Below are positions 25,131-34,307 of a stretch of DNA of 64,000 nt, piece after piece. The notes below the pieces were generated by a model. It ran no database searches. It was not told the DNA's origin and saw only the letters and a program-made list of their open reading frames with translations. Origin of the DNA: Alistipes dispar (lineage in GTDB: Bacteria > Bacteroidota > Bacteroidia > Bacteroidales > Rikenellaceae); the NCBI RefSeq assembly GCF_006542685.1, contig NZ_AP019736.1:124001-188000 (forward strand), in the 5' to 3' direction. Both the position numbers and the translations under genes were made by a program. The stretch's first letter is position 1. Each line of letters starts with the position of its first letter.

Positions 25131-25524
25131 GCGCTTTCCTTTCGACGAGACACGGATAGGCTTCATGCTCCGGTATGAGATGCCGGTAGTCTATCATCTG
25201 CTCCGCAGGTTATGCGCCACGCAGCAGCCCTTCGAGCCGGACTGGCAGGTCATACGGTCGGTGGCGGAGGCATCGAAAGACCCTTCCTGCGGCAAGGCGA
25301 AGTTCCGCCGCTACCTGGACGAGTACCGCCGGGACGGGGTCTATTGCCGGCGCGGGAAACGGCTCACGCCGGAGCGCAAAGCCTACTATGAAGGCATATG
25401 CCGCCGCAAGAGAGAAGAGTATATCCGCCGGAACCGCAGGAGGCTGCTTGCCGAAGCGCGGAACGCGCCGGGCGGCGACAGACTGCTCGGGGAGATTAAA
25501 AGCATTCTTAAAATGAAACGGTAA
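25030..25524 (+). CDS. Basic phage protein, function unknown
   Basis: With the start 'MKQKKIRRQ' at 25030 the product has 164 residues; the frame is open from 24949 too. It is strongly basic (Arg/Lys-rich throughout) with a central hydrophobic helix ('FMLRYEMPVVYHLLRRLC') and would bind nucleic acid or be a small terminator/regulator protein. The first 37 codons overlap the preceding small gene. It closes the tail block; a long leader and the replication genes follow. No family recognised. Confidence 0.55.
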   Translation: MKQKKIRRQPQKKPSPRQQKPRKREDGRPQGTLKRFPFDETRIGFMLRYEMPVVYHLLRRLCATQQPFEPDWQVIRSVAEASKDPSCGKAKFRRYLDEYRRDGVYCRRGKRLTPERKAYYEGICRRKREEYIRRNRRRLLAEARNAPGGDRLLGEIKSILKMKR

Positions 25525-25590
25525 TGCGCTGAAGGACAATGCCGGTGAGAAACATTCATGTACATGTATGGCTGTTCCGGGTAATTTGCC

Positions 25591-25598
25591 TAATTTTG
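25591..25598 (+). promoter_or_regulatory. Candidate promoter before replication block
   Basis: TAATTTTG matches the Bacteroidetes -7 consensus TAnnTTTG. It lies in the 281-base gap 25525-25805. Downstream, the leader holds stem-loops (GTATCC 25641-25646 with GGATAC 25654-25659; also a GGACGG/CCGTCC pair near 25700-25728), so the ssDNA-binding protein mRNA would have a ~200-base structured leader. Confidence 0.45.
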
Positions 25599-25805
25599 TA
25601 TTCCACGGTCGCTGCAAGACCTTTCCATATTGTCAAATGAGTATCCTCTTTCGGGATACGGTCAGCGAGACATCCTCTCCCAATTTTATCAGTTGAACGC
25701 GGACGGTGCAACCGAACCCGTCCGTCCTGTTACCAGTTTCTTTGCGATGCGGGTATACCGTGTCGCATTCTTCGGGCATTTTTAAATCCATAAAACAAAG
25801 CGTTT

Positions 25806-27065
25806 ATGCAAGAAGAAGAAAAGAACAACGGCATGGAAGGCATGTCTGTCGAGGAAATGTTCCTCGGCGTTCAGGAATCTTATCAGGAGGCACAGTTGCG
25901 TGCCCAGGAGGAGAACAGGGCGTTCGCCCGTACGGAGTTCTTCCGCATGGACAAGTTCGGGACTTACCGTCTCCGTATCCTGCCCATCGCTCCCAATCCG
26001 GACGGCTCGCCGACACGTCCGGGCTATGAGTATCCCGTCCACCAGCTGCTTCTGGAGCTGGAGAAACCCGCTACGGGGAACAAGCCCCAGAAGATGTATG
26101 TCACTGTCACCCGCGCTACCGATGCCGGATATAGCGTTGATCCCATCGAGACTTACCGCCGCATGGCCGTCGAAGCCGCAAAAGAGGACGGGGACGACAA
26201 ACTGGCGGAAAAGATTGCCGGGGGCTCGTTCGGAGGCGGTCTGAAATACAGTTACGGCCACTGTCTCTATGTATTCGACCTGGGTGAACGAGCCAAAGGC
26301 GTGCAGATGATGACCCTTTCCCATGCCCAGTTCAAGGATCTGGATGAGAGGAAGTTCAAGCTGTGGAGCAAGAAACTGGCCAAGAATCCGTCTTACCCGT
26401 GCCCGATTTCCTCGGTGTATGACGCCTATCCGGTGGAGATTGAAAAGCGCAAGAACGGAGCCAAGACCGAGTATGTCATTTCCATTGACAACGAATCGGA
26501 ACCGGTACCGTTGACCAAGGAGGAGCTGACCGCCCTGATGGGTGCGCCGCGTATCCCGGAAATCATCTACCGCTACACCCGTTATCATCTGGGAGCCACC
26601 GTCGAGTTCCTCAAACAGTGCGACGGTATCTACGGCATGTCGCTCATGGAGACGGATGAAATGAAGACGGTCATCGACACGCTGGACGGTGAACTGCCCA
26701 AGGAGGATATATCCGCGTTCTCGTTCGACCGCCGTACGAAAGATAACAGAGAAAACGGGCGTGAAGGTGGAGGCATCTCGCTGGACGACCTTTTCGAACG
26801 TTATGACGAGCTTCAGCGGCAGGAACTCGGTGAGAAGACCGAGGAAGGCCAGGAGCTGCGTGCGATGATCCGCGGCTACATCGAGCAGGAAGGGCTCTCC
26901 GTGCGTGTTACACGCTCCACGAGCAACCGGGAACTACTCGACCTGATCGAAAGCGAGATGGAGGGTCCGAAGCCCAGTGACGAACCGGAGGATGTCCCCG
27001 GGGAGGAAGAAGAGCAGCCGGAGGAAACGGAAGAGCGTGCCGGGCGTCCCCGCCACCGCAGATAA
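25806..27065 (+). CDS. Phage single-stranded DNA-binding protein (gp32-like)
   Basis: A 419-residue acidic-tailed protein. An OB-type core follows 'FFRMDKFGTYRLRILP' (about residues 40-55) with 'YPVHQLLLEL' and 'KYSYGHCLYVFDL', a pattern seen in T4 gp32-like proteins of large Bacteroidetes phages. The region 'SYPCPISSVYDAYPVEIEKRKNG' follows. The last ~60 residues are very acidic (Glu/Asp-rich), as in SSB C-termini that recruit partners. It heads the replication block and is followed by a terminator, so it can be made in large excess. The zinc site of T4 gp32 was not found. Confidence 0.72.
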   Translation: MQEEEKNNGMEGMSVEEMFLGVQESYQEAQLRAQEENRAFARTEFFRMDKFGTYRLRILPIAPNPDGSPTRPGYEYPVHQLLLELEKPATGNKPQKMYVTVTRATDAGYSVDPIETYRRMAVEAAKEDGDDKLAEKIAGGSFGGGLKYSYGHCLYVFDLGERAKGVQMMTLSHAQFKDLDERKFKLWSKKLAKNPSYPCPISSVYDAYPVEIEKRKNGAKTEYVISIDNESEPVPLTKEELTALMGAPRIPEIIYRYTRYHLGATVEFLKQCDGIYGMSLMETDEMKTVIDTLDGELPKEDISAFSFDRRTKDNRENGREGGGISLDDLFERYDELQRQELGEKTEEGQELRAMIRGYIEQEGLSVRVTRSTSNRELLDLIESEMEGPKPSDEPEDVPGEEEEQPEETEERAGRPRHRR

Positions 27066-27094
27066 GCCTTTCACAAGTTCTTGAATTCTAATCC

Positions 27095-27120
27095 GACGGG
27101 AGGCATCCGGGCCTCCCGTC
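27095..27120 (+). terminator. Hairpin after SSB gene
   Basis: GACGGGAGG (27095-27103) pairs perfectly with CCTCCCGTC (27112-27120). No strong U tract follows, so it may attenuate instead of fully stopping transcription into the nuclease genes. Confidence 0.6.
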
Positions 27121-27139
27121 CTAATCACAATCACTTAGT

Positions 27140-28207
27140 ATGAAAGAGAACAAACCCTGCCTTTTGTTATTGAATGACATCCACATCTCGAAAGACAACA
27201 TCCCTGCATTCCAGGCCAACTGGCAGGAGGCCATGGGAATTTGCAGGGAACGGGATATCCGGGAAGTGGTTGTCGGAGGAGACCTGTTCTTTTCCCGTGC
27301 CGCCCAGACACTCGATGTCCTGCTGGCCGTCAGGGATATGCTTGTATCCGCCGCGGACCATGACATTCATGTCACGCTGGCGGAAGGGAACCACGACAAG
27401 GTGAACCAGGAATCCCTGCGCGGATATTGTCATGTCTTCGACCGGCATCCGAATGTGACTGTCGTGGATGAGTACCTGACCCTGTGCCGCCCGGAATGGA
27501 AGTTCGCGCTCCATGTAATGAGCTATTTTCCGGAAGACGGCTCTTTTGCCGAAAGGCTCGGACGATTGGCTGCGGAAGCGCTTTCCGGAGAACCGGAGCA
27601 CTTCCTCTACATCCATGAGGGTATCAACGGGGCATTGGCACAGCCTTCGGAAAAGGAACTGCCTGCCAGGATATTCTCTCCTTTCGACAAGGTCTTTGTC
27701 GGCCATTACCACAACCGTACCGTCATTCCGGGGACGGGAATCGAATATATCGGTTCCTCGCGCCAGCATAACTTCGGGGAGGACGAGGAGAAAGGATACA
27801 CGGTGCTGTATACGGACGGCACGTACGAGTTTGTCAAGAACCGCGTGAACATGCGGTACCGTGTCATGGATATGCCGGCGGAACGTGCCGGGTTGCACCT
27901 GATGGACGAGCTGCGTGAAATGGAGGCCGATGGTCGCTACAAGGTCAAGGTGCGTGTCCATGCACCTGCCGCCGCGATGAAATCGGTGGACAAAGCCGCC
28001 TTGCTGGAAGCCGGAGCGGCGAAGGTAGAACTGGTTGCCGATGACGAGCAGCTGCCGGAGGCGGTATCCTCTTCGCTCTTCGAGAAATTCGACAGCCGCC
28101 GCATCCGGGAAACCTACGAGGACTTCTGCCGGGAGAAACAGATCGAGGATGTGTCGATGGGATTGGAGTATTTATCTAGAATAGAAAACAGATCATGTGG
28201 AAATTAA
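27140..28207 (+). CDS. SbcD/gp47-like recombination nuclease (metallophosphoesterase)
   Basis: A 355-residue calcineurin-like phosphoesterase. The metal motifs appear in order: 'NDIHI' (DxH, residue ~13), 'GGDLFF' (~52), 'EGNHDK' (GNHD, ~89), 'IHEG' (~176) and 'GHYHN' (GHxH, ~195). With the SbcC-like protein encoded next, it should make an Mre11-Rad50 type complex that opens DNA ends, as T4 gp47/gp46 do in recombination-dependent replication. Its stop overlaps the next start by 13 bases, so the two subunits are coupled. Confidence 0.87.
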   Translation: MKENKPCLLLLNDIHISKDNIPAFQANWQEAMGICRERDIREVVVGGDLFFSRAAQTLDVLLAVRDMLVSAADHDIHVTLAEGNHDKVNQESLRGYCHVFDRHPNVTVVDEYLTLCRPEWKFALHVMSYFPEDGSFAERLGRLAAEALSGEPEHFLYIHEGINGALAQPSEKELPARIFSPFDKVFVGHYHNRTVIPGTGIEYIGSSRQHNFGEDEEKGYTVLYTDGTYEFVKNRVNMRYRVMDMPAERAGLHLMDELREMEADGRYKVKVRVHAPAAAMKSVDKAALLEAGAAKVELVADDEQLPEAVSSSLFEKFDSRRIRETYEDFCREKQIEDVSMGLEYLSRIENRSCGN

Positions 28208-30519
28208 AGACGATAGAAGCCGAAAATCTCTGCGCCTTCCGTTCGCTGTCCTACATGCTGCGGCAAGGCGTGACGACATTGATTTTCGGCGATAACCGGG
28301 ACAATGAGTCCCAGCAGTCGAACGGGGCCGGCAAGTCTGCCCTGTTGGAATGCATTGCCGTGGGTATCACGGGCAGCCCGCTTAGAAAGATACGCTCGGA
28401 GGAGATTATCAACGATGCAGCGGAAGAATGCCGTATCGCTTTGCGTTTCATCAACGATTCCGCCGCCGAGGAACTGCTCGTCAACCGCCGTATCCCGCGC
28501 AAGGGGGCTTCCTCTGTCAGCTGTACGCTTTACCGTGGCGGCAAGCAGGTGGTAACCGATGAAGCGGTACAGCCTTCGGTGGATGCCTATAACCGGTATA
28601 TTCTTGACAAACTGGGTATCACACGCGACGAGCTGCTCAACAATTTCATCCTTTCCAAATACCGGTATGAGGATTTCCTCTCGTCATCGGACAAGGAGAA
28701 GAAAGAGGTCATCAACCGCTTTTCCAACGGTATTCTGGTGGATGAAGCCATCGCCAAAGTGGAGGAAGACATCGTGCCGCTCTCTGAAAAGAAACGGCAG
28801 GTGGAACTGGAACTGGCCGGGTTGGACGGGCGTATCGGGATGTTACAGGAGCAGATACGCAAGGAGGAGGAAGCCGGAGCCGAGCGGGGGCGTACCCGTG
28901 TGGAACGTATCATGGGACTGGAAACGGCCATAGCGGCCAAGAGGGAGCAGATCCGTACCGGGCACGAGAACGTGGACAGGCTTGAGGAACAGCTTGCCGG
29001 AGTGCAGCGGGCGGACGAGGCTTTGCAGGAACTGGAAGCCGGAGATACCGCATTGGAAGCATGTCTGGAAAAGATAGCGGAAATGATGTCCCTCTTTCCC
29101 GATGCCCGGCAGACGGACTGGGACAAGGTCATTGCCGAAAAGAAAGGACGGTTACAGACCGCCACAGAGCGGCTGAAGGATTGCGATGCCATCTTGAAGC
29201 AGGCGGAACAGGAACTGAAAAACAGGACTGACGGCTGGGAACAGTTCAAGAAGGAGTATGCCGCATTCTGTGAGGCATACAGGGATCAGTCCGATACGAC
29301 TGCGGAGAGACTGCGGGAAATCGACATCCGTCTGCGCGACCTGTCCGGCAGCATCGAGGAACTGCGTCATAAACGGCGTATCGTTTCTGCCGGTATTGAC
29401 GGCCTCTCGAACAAACTGGCCGGCTCCATCACCTGTCCTTTCTGCGGGCATGAGTTTCTGGTGGCAGAACCACAGTTCGACATCGAGGCCGGCATGAAGG
29501 AACTGAAGCTCCGTCAACGGCAGCTCACGGAAATCAACGGCCGTATCGATGAGAAGCAGGAGGAGACGGATGCCGTGGAGTTGCAGCAGAACCGGCTGAA
29601 CCATGAGCGCCGGATATTGGAAGGCAGACGCACCGGATGGGAGGAGCAGCTGGCCGGGCACGAACGGGCCATCAGGAATGCCACCCGCCACGTGGAAGAG
29701 GTGGAAAGCGGGCATAAACGCATCGCTTCCGAAATTACCGCCCTGCAAAGTGAAATCGAAGGTGTCCGCCGCAAGGTATTCGACGAGGTGTTCGGATTCA
29801 TAGACGAGCGCAATGCCGCACTGAACCGCGGCATACGGGTAGGCAAGGAAGATATACAGGCTGCGGCCTGCGCCATCGACACTTTGCAGGCCACGATCCG
29901 GGAGCTGGATGAGGCGGCTTCACCCGACCTCATACAATCGCTCAAGGACACTCTCCGTGAAACGCGCGGGAAGTCCAGCGAGGCGGCAGGGCGCAAGACG
30001 GCCGTCGATGCCCGGGTCCGTGCCCTGGAGATACAGCGGGAACGGTTCGTGCAGTTCAAGACCTATCTGGCCAACACGAAAATCGAGGCGCTCAGCCGTA
30101 TCACCAACGAGTTCCTGCAAGACATCGGCAGCGACATCCGTATCCGCTTCGACGGGTATACCGTCCTCAAGAGTGGTAAGGTAAGGGAGAAAATCTCCAT
30201 CTCACTGCTGCGCGACGGCATGGACTGCGGCTCGTTCGGCAAGTTTTCGGCAGGCGAAGCCGCCCGTGTGAATTTGGCGACCATCCTTGCCATGCAGAAA
30301 CTCGTGAACAGCAACTGCGACGGGGACAAGGGACTGGATCTGCTCGTGCTGGACGAGATACTCGAGGCGGTCGATGAAGCGGGGCTGGCCTCCATGTTCG
30401 AGGCGCTGAACTCGCTCGGCGGTACCGTGCTGGTAGTCTCGCACGGGAATGTGGCTGAAGGGTATCCGCATAAACTGGTAATCGTGAAAGAGAATGGCGA
30501 ATCGAGACTCGGAGAATAG
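28195..30519 (+). CDS. SbcC/Rad50/gp46-like ATPase
   Basis: The 774-residue protein has an SMC-like layout: N-terminal Walker A 'SNGAGKSALLE' (about residues 43-53), a long coiled coil, the zinc hook CPFC (about 413-416), a second coiled coil, then a signature-like 'GKFSAGEAARVN' and Walker B 'LLVLDEILEAVDE' (about 717-729). It partners with the SbcD-like nuclease upstream. It overlaps the following resolvase gene by 26 bases. Length is shorter than E. coli SbcC (~1050) and nearer phage and archaeal forms. Confidence 0.88.
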   Translation: MWKLKTIEAENLCAFRSLSYMLRQGVTTLIFGDNRDNESQQSNGAGKSALLECIAVGITGSPLRKIRSEEIINDAAEECRIALRFINDSAAEELLVNRRIPRKGASSVSCTLYRGGKQVVTDEAVQPSVDAYNRYILDKLGITRDELLNNFILSKYRYEDFLSSSDKEKKEVINRFSNGILVDEAIAKVEEDIVPLSEKKRQVELELAGLDGRIGMLQEQIRKEEEAGAERGRTRVERIMGLETAIAAKREQIRTGHENVDRLEEQLAGVQRADEALQELEAGDTALEACLEKIAEMMSLFPDARQTDWDKVIAEKKGRLQTATERLKDCDAILKQAEQELKNRTDGWEQFKKEYAAFCEAYRDQSDTTAERLREIDIRLRDLSGSIEELRHKRRIVSAGIDGLSNKLAGSITCPFCGHEFLVAEPQFDIEAGMKELKLRQRQLTEINGRIDEKQEETDAVELQQNRLNHERRILEGRRTGWEEQLAGHERAIRNATRHVEEVESGHKRIASEITALQSEIEGVRRKVFDEVFGFIDERNAALNRGIRVGKEDIQAAACAIDTLQATIRELDEAASPDLIQSLKDTLRETRGKSSEAAGRKTAVDARVRALEIQRERFVQFKTYLANTKIEALSRITNEFLQDIGSDIRIRFDGYTVLKSGKVREKISISLLRDGMDCGSFGKFSAGEAARVNLATILAMQKLVNSNCDGDKGLDLLVLDEILEAVDEAGLASMFEALNSLGGTVLVVSHGNVAEGYPHKLVIVKENGESRLGE

Positions 30520-30979
30520 CGTACTGACCCGGGAGCAGGTACTGGCGCTGGACATCGCCACGCATACCGGATACTTCTCCCTGCATGAGGCCGGGACATG
30601 GAACTTCACCGAAAGCAAACGGCGCAACGGCAACAAGATGCACGGCGCTTTCAGGACTACGCTGCTCTCGCTGCTCCGTCGTTACGGCATCCGCCGCGTC
30701 GTGGCCGAGGATGTGAGCGTGAACCGCCATTTCTACGACATGCGGCGGCTCTCGGAACTCAGGGGTATCCTGCTCGAAGTGTGCGATGAACTGGATATCC
30801 CGGAACCGGAGTTCGTCAACCCGGCTGTCCTCAAGAAATGGGCGACGGGAGACGGACACGCCACCAAGACGCAGATGGTCGCGGCCTGCAAGGACAGATA
30901 CGGTATTGTCCCGGTGGATGACAATGCGGCGGATGCCTGCCACCTCTTCTACTATTACATCCGCAGGCACAGGCTGTGA
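30494..30979 (+). CDS. RuvC-like Holliday junction resolvase
   Basis: A 161-residue RNase-H-fold nuclease. The acidic residues are visible: Asp in 'LALDIATHTGY' (about residue 18), Glu in 'RVVAEDV' (about 75) and the paired Asp in 'VDDNAADAC' (about 145-150). It would cut branched intermediates made by the SbcCD-like proteins and the replication fork before packaging. It overlaps the sbcC-like gene by 26 bases, and a terminator follows 28 bases after the stop. Confidence 0.82.
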   Translation: MANRDSENSVLTREQVLALDIATHTGYFSLHEAGTWNFTESKRRNGNKMHGAFRTTLLSLLRRYGIRRVVAEDVSVNRHFYDMRRLSELRGILLEVCDELDIPEPEFVNPAVLKKWATGDGHATKTQMVAACKDRYGIVPVDDNAADACHLFYYYIRRHRL

Positions 30980-31006
30980 CAAGCCGACAACGGTTTGGAT
31001 TTTTTC

Positions 31007-31037
31007 CGGGCGGCGGTAATGCTGCCGCCCGTTTTTT
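31007..31037 (+). terminator. Intrinsic terminator after resolvase gene
   Basis: CGGGCGGC (31007-31014) pairs with GCCGCCCG (31024-31031) and T6 follows (31032-31037). It closes the SSB to resolvase unit. Confidence 0.85.
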
Positions 31038-31108
31038 CAATTGACGCTCACGGTAGCTGACAGATTAGGACATGAGATTCATTATCAACCTTTTCAGTCA
31101 GTGGAAAC

Positions 31109-31726
31109 GTGGAAAAGAAAGATGTGTTTATTGCGGTTCTCCAGCCTGAAGACGAATCCGCGAGACAGAGGGCGGAACTTCTCAGAAAATATGTGATGCC
31201 GCACAAGAATCTGATATACAGCATTTGTATCAAATATACCTATAACCAGGAGGACATCGAGGACAACTACCTCGAGGCGTTGGCCAACTTCTTCAAGTAT
31301 ATGGACAGTTATGACCCGGCCCGTCCGGTAAAGACCTGGATCTATGCCGTGACCAAACGGCTTGTGGCGGACCTGAACAACCGCAACAGGAACCGCATGC
31401 CCCCGGACGACAATATCGACATTTCGGAAATATCCTCTTCGCTGTCGGATGAGGACGAACCGTCGGGAAACAGCATGGGGATGGACAACTACCGCGAGTT
31501 CTATAACGATGACATCCTCTGGGCACTGGACCGGCTCAAACCGATTTACCGGGAAGCCCTGCTCTTGCAGCAGGCTGGTTACAAACTCGGGGAAATCATG
31601 GAAATCACCTATAACAACGGTACTTTGCAGACCAGGAACGTAGAAACGGTAAAAAGCCGCATCTTCCTAGCCAAGACGCAGCTGCGCAAACTATTGACAC
31701 GCGATGGAGAGAAAAGAATGGATTGA
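31109..31726 (+). CDS. Phage sigma-70-like factor
   Basis: The 205-residue protein starts with GTG at 31109. A region 2-like part has 'NLIYSICIKYTYNQEDIEDNYLEALANFFKYMDSYDP' spread over residues ~35-75, and 'VKTWIYAVTKRLVADLNNRN' follows. A region 4-like HTH lies near 'LKPIYREALLLQQAGYKLGEIMEITYNN' (about 140-170). It may direct host RNA polymerase to phage late promoters. The end overlaps the next gene by 23 bases. ECF-type sigma factors are the nearest family; no anti-sigma gene is next to it. Confidence 0.72.
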   Translation: MEKKDVFIAVLQPEDESARQRAELLRKYVMPHKNLIYSICIKYTYNQEDIEDNYLEALANFFKYMDSYDPARPVKTWIYAVTKRLVADLNNRNRNRMPPDDNIDISEISSSLSDEDEPSGNSMGMDNYREFYNDDILWALDRLKPIYREALLLQQAGYKLGEIMEITYNNGTLQTRNVETVKSRIFLAKTQLRKLLTRDGEKRMD

Positions 31727-32321
31727 CGGATGCCGGAGGCTCTTTACACGGCTGGTCCGCACCACGGTGTGGGCGGATTTTGTGTTCCCTACCGGCGGCA
31801 AGTCGGACAGGCAGCTCGGGATGTGTTTCGACGGCTTGTGCCGGGAGGTCGTCTCCGTCAGTGCGGAACGCCTGTCCGACTTCTGTATCTGCCAGACATA
31901 TGCCATTTCCGGATATGATACCGCGTATCGCAGGAAATGGAACGTCTCCCATTCATTCGGAAAGAAAGCCATCGGCCGCTATCTCCGCTCGGGAAAGGAA
32001 CGCCGCTACCGGGAGGACCGGTGGCTGAAGAGTTTCGGGCTGTCACGGCATGATTTGGCGCGGGCAGTGGAAGACCGCCGCAGCCATCCGTTCGGGCGTT
32101 TTATTTATCCGGAATACGAGGAGACGACCAAGCGGCGACTGCTCTCCACCGAAGCGGGATATCTCGTCTGTGCGCTCTCCACGCTGATGTGGACGCCTTT
32201 CTCCCCGTCATGCTCAAAATGTGCGAAAGCGGAGCCATGCCGCAGAAGGACACAGGCGCGCTATCCGGAACTGTACCGTATCCGCTGTGAGGCGTGGCGG
32301 AAAAAGGAGGCGAAGCCATGA
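31704..32321 (+). CDS. Conserved phage protein with Cys cluster, function unknown
   Basis: A 205-residue basic protein. Near the C-terminus 'CSKCAKAEPC' gives C-x2-C-x5-C, and another Cys pair stands at 'FCIC' around residue 57, so a zinc or Fe-S site is likely. It overlaps the sigma-like gene by 23 bases and the helicase gene by 4 bases. That placement would suit a helicase loader or transcription co-factor, but nothing in the sequence identifies it. Confidence 0.6.
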   Translation: MERKEWIDGCRRLFTRLVRTTVWADFVFPTGGKSDRQLGMCFDGLCREVVSVSAERLSDFCICQTYAISGYDTAYRRKWNVSHSFGKKAIGRYLRSGKERRYREDRWLKSFGLSRHDLARAVEDRRSHPFGRFIYPEYEETTKRRLLSTEAGYLVCALSTLMWTPFSPSCSKCAKAEPCRRRTQARYPELYRIRCEAWRKKEAKP

Positions 32322-33673
32322 GTGCCGTCAATCCGCTCAGTGCCGAGTTCCTGTATGAACTCTATGCCACGGCGCTCAGACAGGAACCGTTGTGTGCTGT
32401 CCTAGCCCGGCATATGCGTAAGGAATACCTGCCGGACCGTTCGTTCCAGCAGGTACAGGAGGCGATAGCCGTACACTTCAAGACATACAAGACACCGCCG
32501 TCGTATGCCGTGCTGGCACAGACCTTCCATGAGGATTACGACGCCATCGAGCTGATAGACACTTTCCGGGAGTATGACGAGGGACAGAGTGCCGAGGTGA
32601 TGACCGACATGCTGGAGTCCTACATCAAGGGGGTCCGGTTGCAGTCGGTCTATGCGGAGGTCGGGAAACTGTATAACGAGAACAAACAGGACAAGGCGGA
32701 GAAGACTCTTCGGGAATATGCCGAGTGGCTGGCAGGGTTCACGCTGAAGAGTTCCTCGTTCGTCGATGTGGCCGCGACTTTCAAGGAGCGTTTCGAGAGG
32801 AACCGCCGGCGCGAGGAGGAAGAGGAACGCTCGGCCGCCCCTCGTGTGTCCCGCTTCTACATCCCGTATCTGGATGCGCTCAATGCCGGACGTAACCTGC
32901 GAGGTCAGCTGACCTGTTTCCTGGCCAGCACAGGCGTGGGAAAGTCGCACATCGCCAAATGGATCGGTGTCAGGGCGGACATCGATGACGGGCTGCATGT
33001 GCTGCATTTCCAGCTGGAAGGTTCGGAAGAAGAGGCGTTGAACGCCTATTCCGGCGGACTGATTTCCAGGAACGCCTACTATTACGAGCGGGGAAAGATT
33101 TCGGATACGGAGATGAGACATCTGGAAAAACTGGTCGCCTCGTATGCCGGAAGCATCACGGTGCGCAGTTACCCGCGTTTCAATGCCCAGGTCTCGACAC
33201 TCGACATCAAGAACGGCATTTCGGAATACAGGAAGCTCAAAGGATATAATCCGGACATCGTGATTGTGGATTCGATGGACTTGCTGACGGATGCCAACCG
33301 CCGTTCATGGGGAGCCGACCATGAACGGGCGAAGCGTATCGCGGTGGCTAATGACCTGAAGGACCTGGCGGCGGACGAAAAGGTATGGATGGTGGTGACT
33401 TACCAGTCTACCATCGAAGACCGGGAGTGGCTGAATGACGAGCGGAACGTGCTGACCGAGTACAACTGTTCGGAGGCCAAAGGTCTGGCCCGCCCGTGCA
33501 CGCACCTTGTTTCGCTCAACCAGTCATCGGCTGAAAGAAAGGAGAACGTTATGCGCCTGCACGTGGCCAAAAGCCGGTTCTTCAAGAAAGGAGACACTAT
33601 CAGGATTGCCACCGACTACGACAATGAGGTGTTCTATGACGGGCAGAGGACACTGAATCTGAACAGGGAATAA
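32318..33673 (+). CDS. DnaB-like replicative helicase
   Basis: From the ATG at 32318 (AAGGAGG upstream, ATGA overlap with the previous stop) the product has 451 residues. The N-terminal ~190 residues are helical. The RecA-type core has Walker A 'ASTGVGKSH' (about residues 203-211), Walker B-like 'DIVIVDSMDLL' (about 318) and 'VVTYQST' with 'DREWLNDER', the usual DnaB H3/H4 region. It would unwind the phage fork, fed by the primase encoded downstream. An upstream in-frame ATG at 32294 lacks a good ribosome site. Confidence 0.82.
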   Translation: MSAVNPLSAEFLYELYATALRQEPLCAVLARHMRKEYLPDRSFQQVQEAIAVHFKTYKTPPSYAVLAQTFHEDYDAIELIDTFREYDEGQSAEVMTDMLESYIKGVRLQSVYAEVGKLYNENKQDKAEKTLREYAEWLAGFTLKSSSFVDVAATFKERFERNRRREEEEERSAAPRVSRFYIPYLDALNAGRNLRGQLTCFLASTGVGKSHIAKWIGVRADIDDGLHVLHFQLEGSEEEALNAYSGGLISRNAYYYERGKISDTEMRHLEKLVASYAGSITVRSYPRFNAQVSTLDIKNGISEYRKLKGYNPDIVIVDSMDLLTDANRRSWGADHERAKRIAVANDLKDLAADEKVWMVVTYQSTIEDREWLNDERNVLTEYNCSEAKGLARPCTHLVSLNQSSAERKENVMRLHVAKSRFFKKGDTIRIATDYDNEVFYDGQRTLNLNRE

Positions 33674-33719
33674 AAAGCCATCGATCCGGATGCGGCGTGT
33701 CGGTGGCTTTTTGACTTGT

Positions 33720-33960
33720 AACGACTGGAATGTTGAGAATATATGGCAGCTTACATGCGTAAAACCAATTCCGGACAGATACGATTTTTATTGTATGCCC
33801 TTTGTATTCCGCCATATCGTCCGTTCCCCATGTTATCAACAGCAGGTTTTCACATTTCAATTCCTCTGCCGCCTCCAAGACTTTCAGTTTCCGCTCACGG
33901 GTCTTGGCGTTCGAGATATCATACGACCTTTGTTCGAGGAAAGTTCGAATGACCTCGCAA
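33720..33960 (-). pseudogene. Degenerate C-terminal remnant of a DUF4143-type ATPase gene
   Basis: Reading the - strand from about 33945 gives 'SYDISNAKTRERKLKVLEAA' and then 'ELKCENLLLITWGTDD' and 'YKGHTIKIVSVRNWF', the usual end of AAA ATPases with a DUF4143 C-terminal domain in Bacteroidetes. The coding potential stops abruptly upstream and there is no N-terminal ATPase part. It is a non-phage gene relic lodged between helicase and primase genes. Confidence 0.55.
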
Positions 33961-34307
33961 ATACAAATCCGTTATTTGTAGTAATTGGAAAACGATACTT
34001 TTCATTCAGTATGTTTATTGTACTGCACAAAAAATACGCTTTTTTTATGTAGAGAGTGATCATTTTAGAAAAGTACATCTCTACACCTGATAATCAGCCA
34101 ATGCTGATTATCAATCTCCTTATTTATATATTGTTTTATCGATTAGACAAAAGCAGTCATTTTTTGTCCAGCCGGGAAGACAATTTCTCTTTTCCTTTGG
34201 GTGGAAAGACCTTCCATGATTCTGCCGGTCTATTTTTATTGGGCTAATCCGGATTCTTTTTCCAAACATTTCAAACCAACCTGTAGCGGTCACGACTATA
34301 CCTTAAT
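33961..34307. other. AT-rich intergenic region with inverted repeats
   Basis: This stretch has no convincing gene. It holds a perfect 10-bp inverted repeat (34089-34098 with 34103-34112, loop CAAT) and a 7-bp inverted repeat (34049-34055 with 34078-34084) around AT-rich DNA. Between helicase and primase genes this could be a replication origin, an operator or a terminator; the sequence alone does not decide. Confidence 0.4.

Noticed and set aside
33674..34307. tRNA or small intact genes in the gap between helicase and primase
   Set aside because: No cloverleaf-like sequence or convincing short gene was found; only an ATPase relic and inverted repeats.
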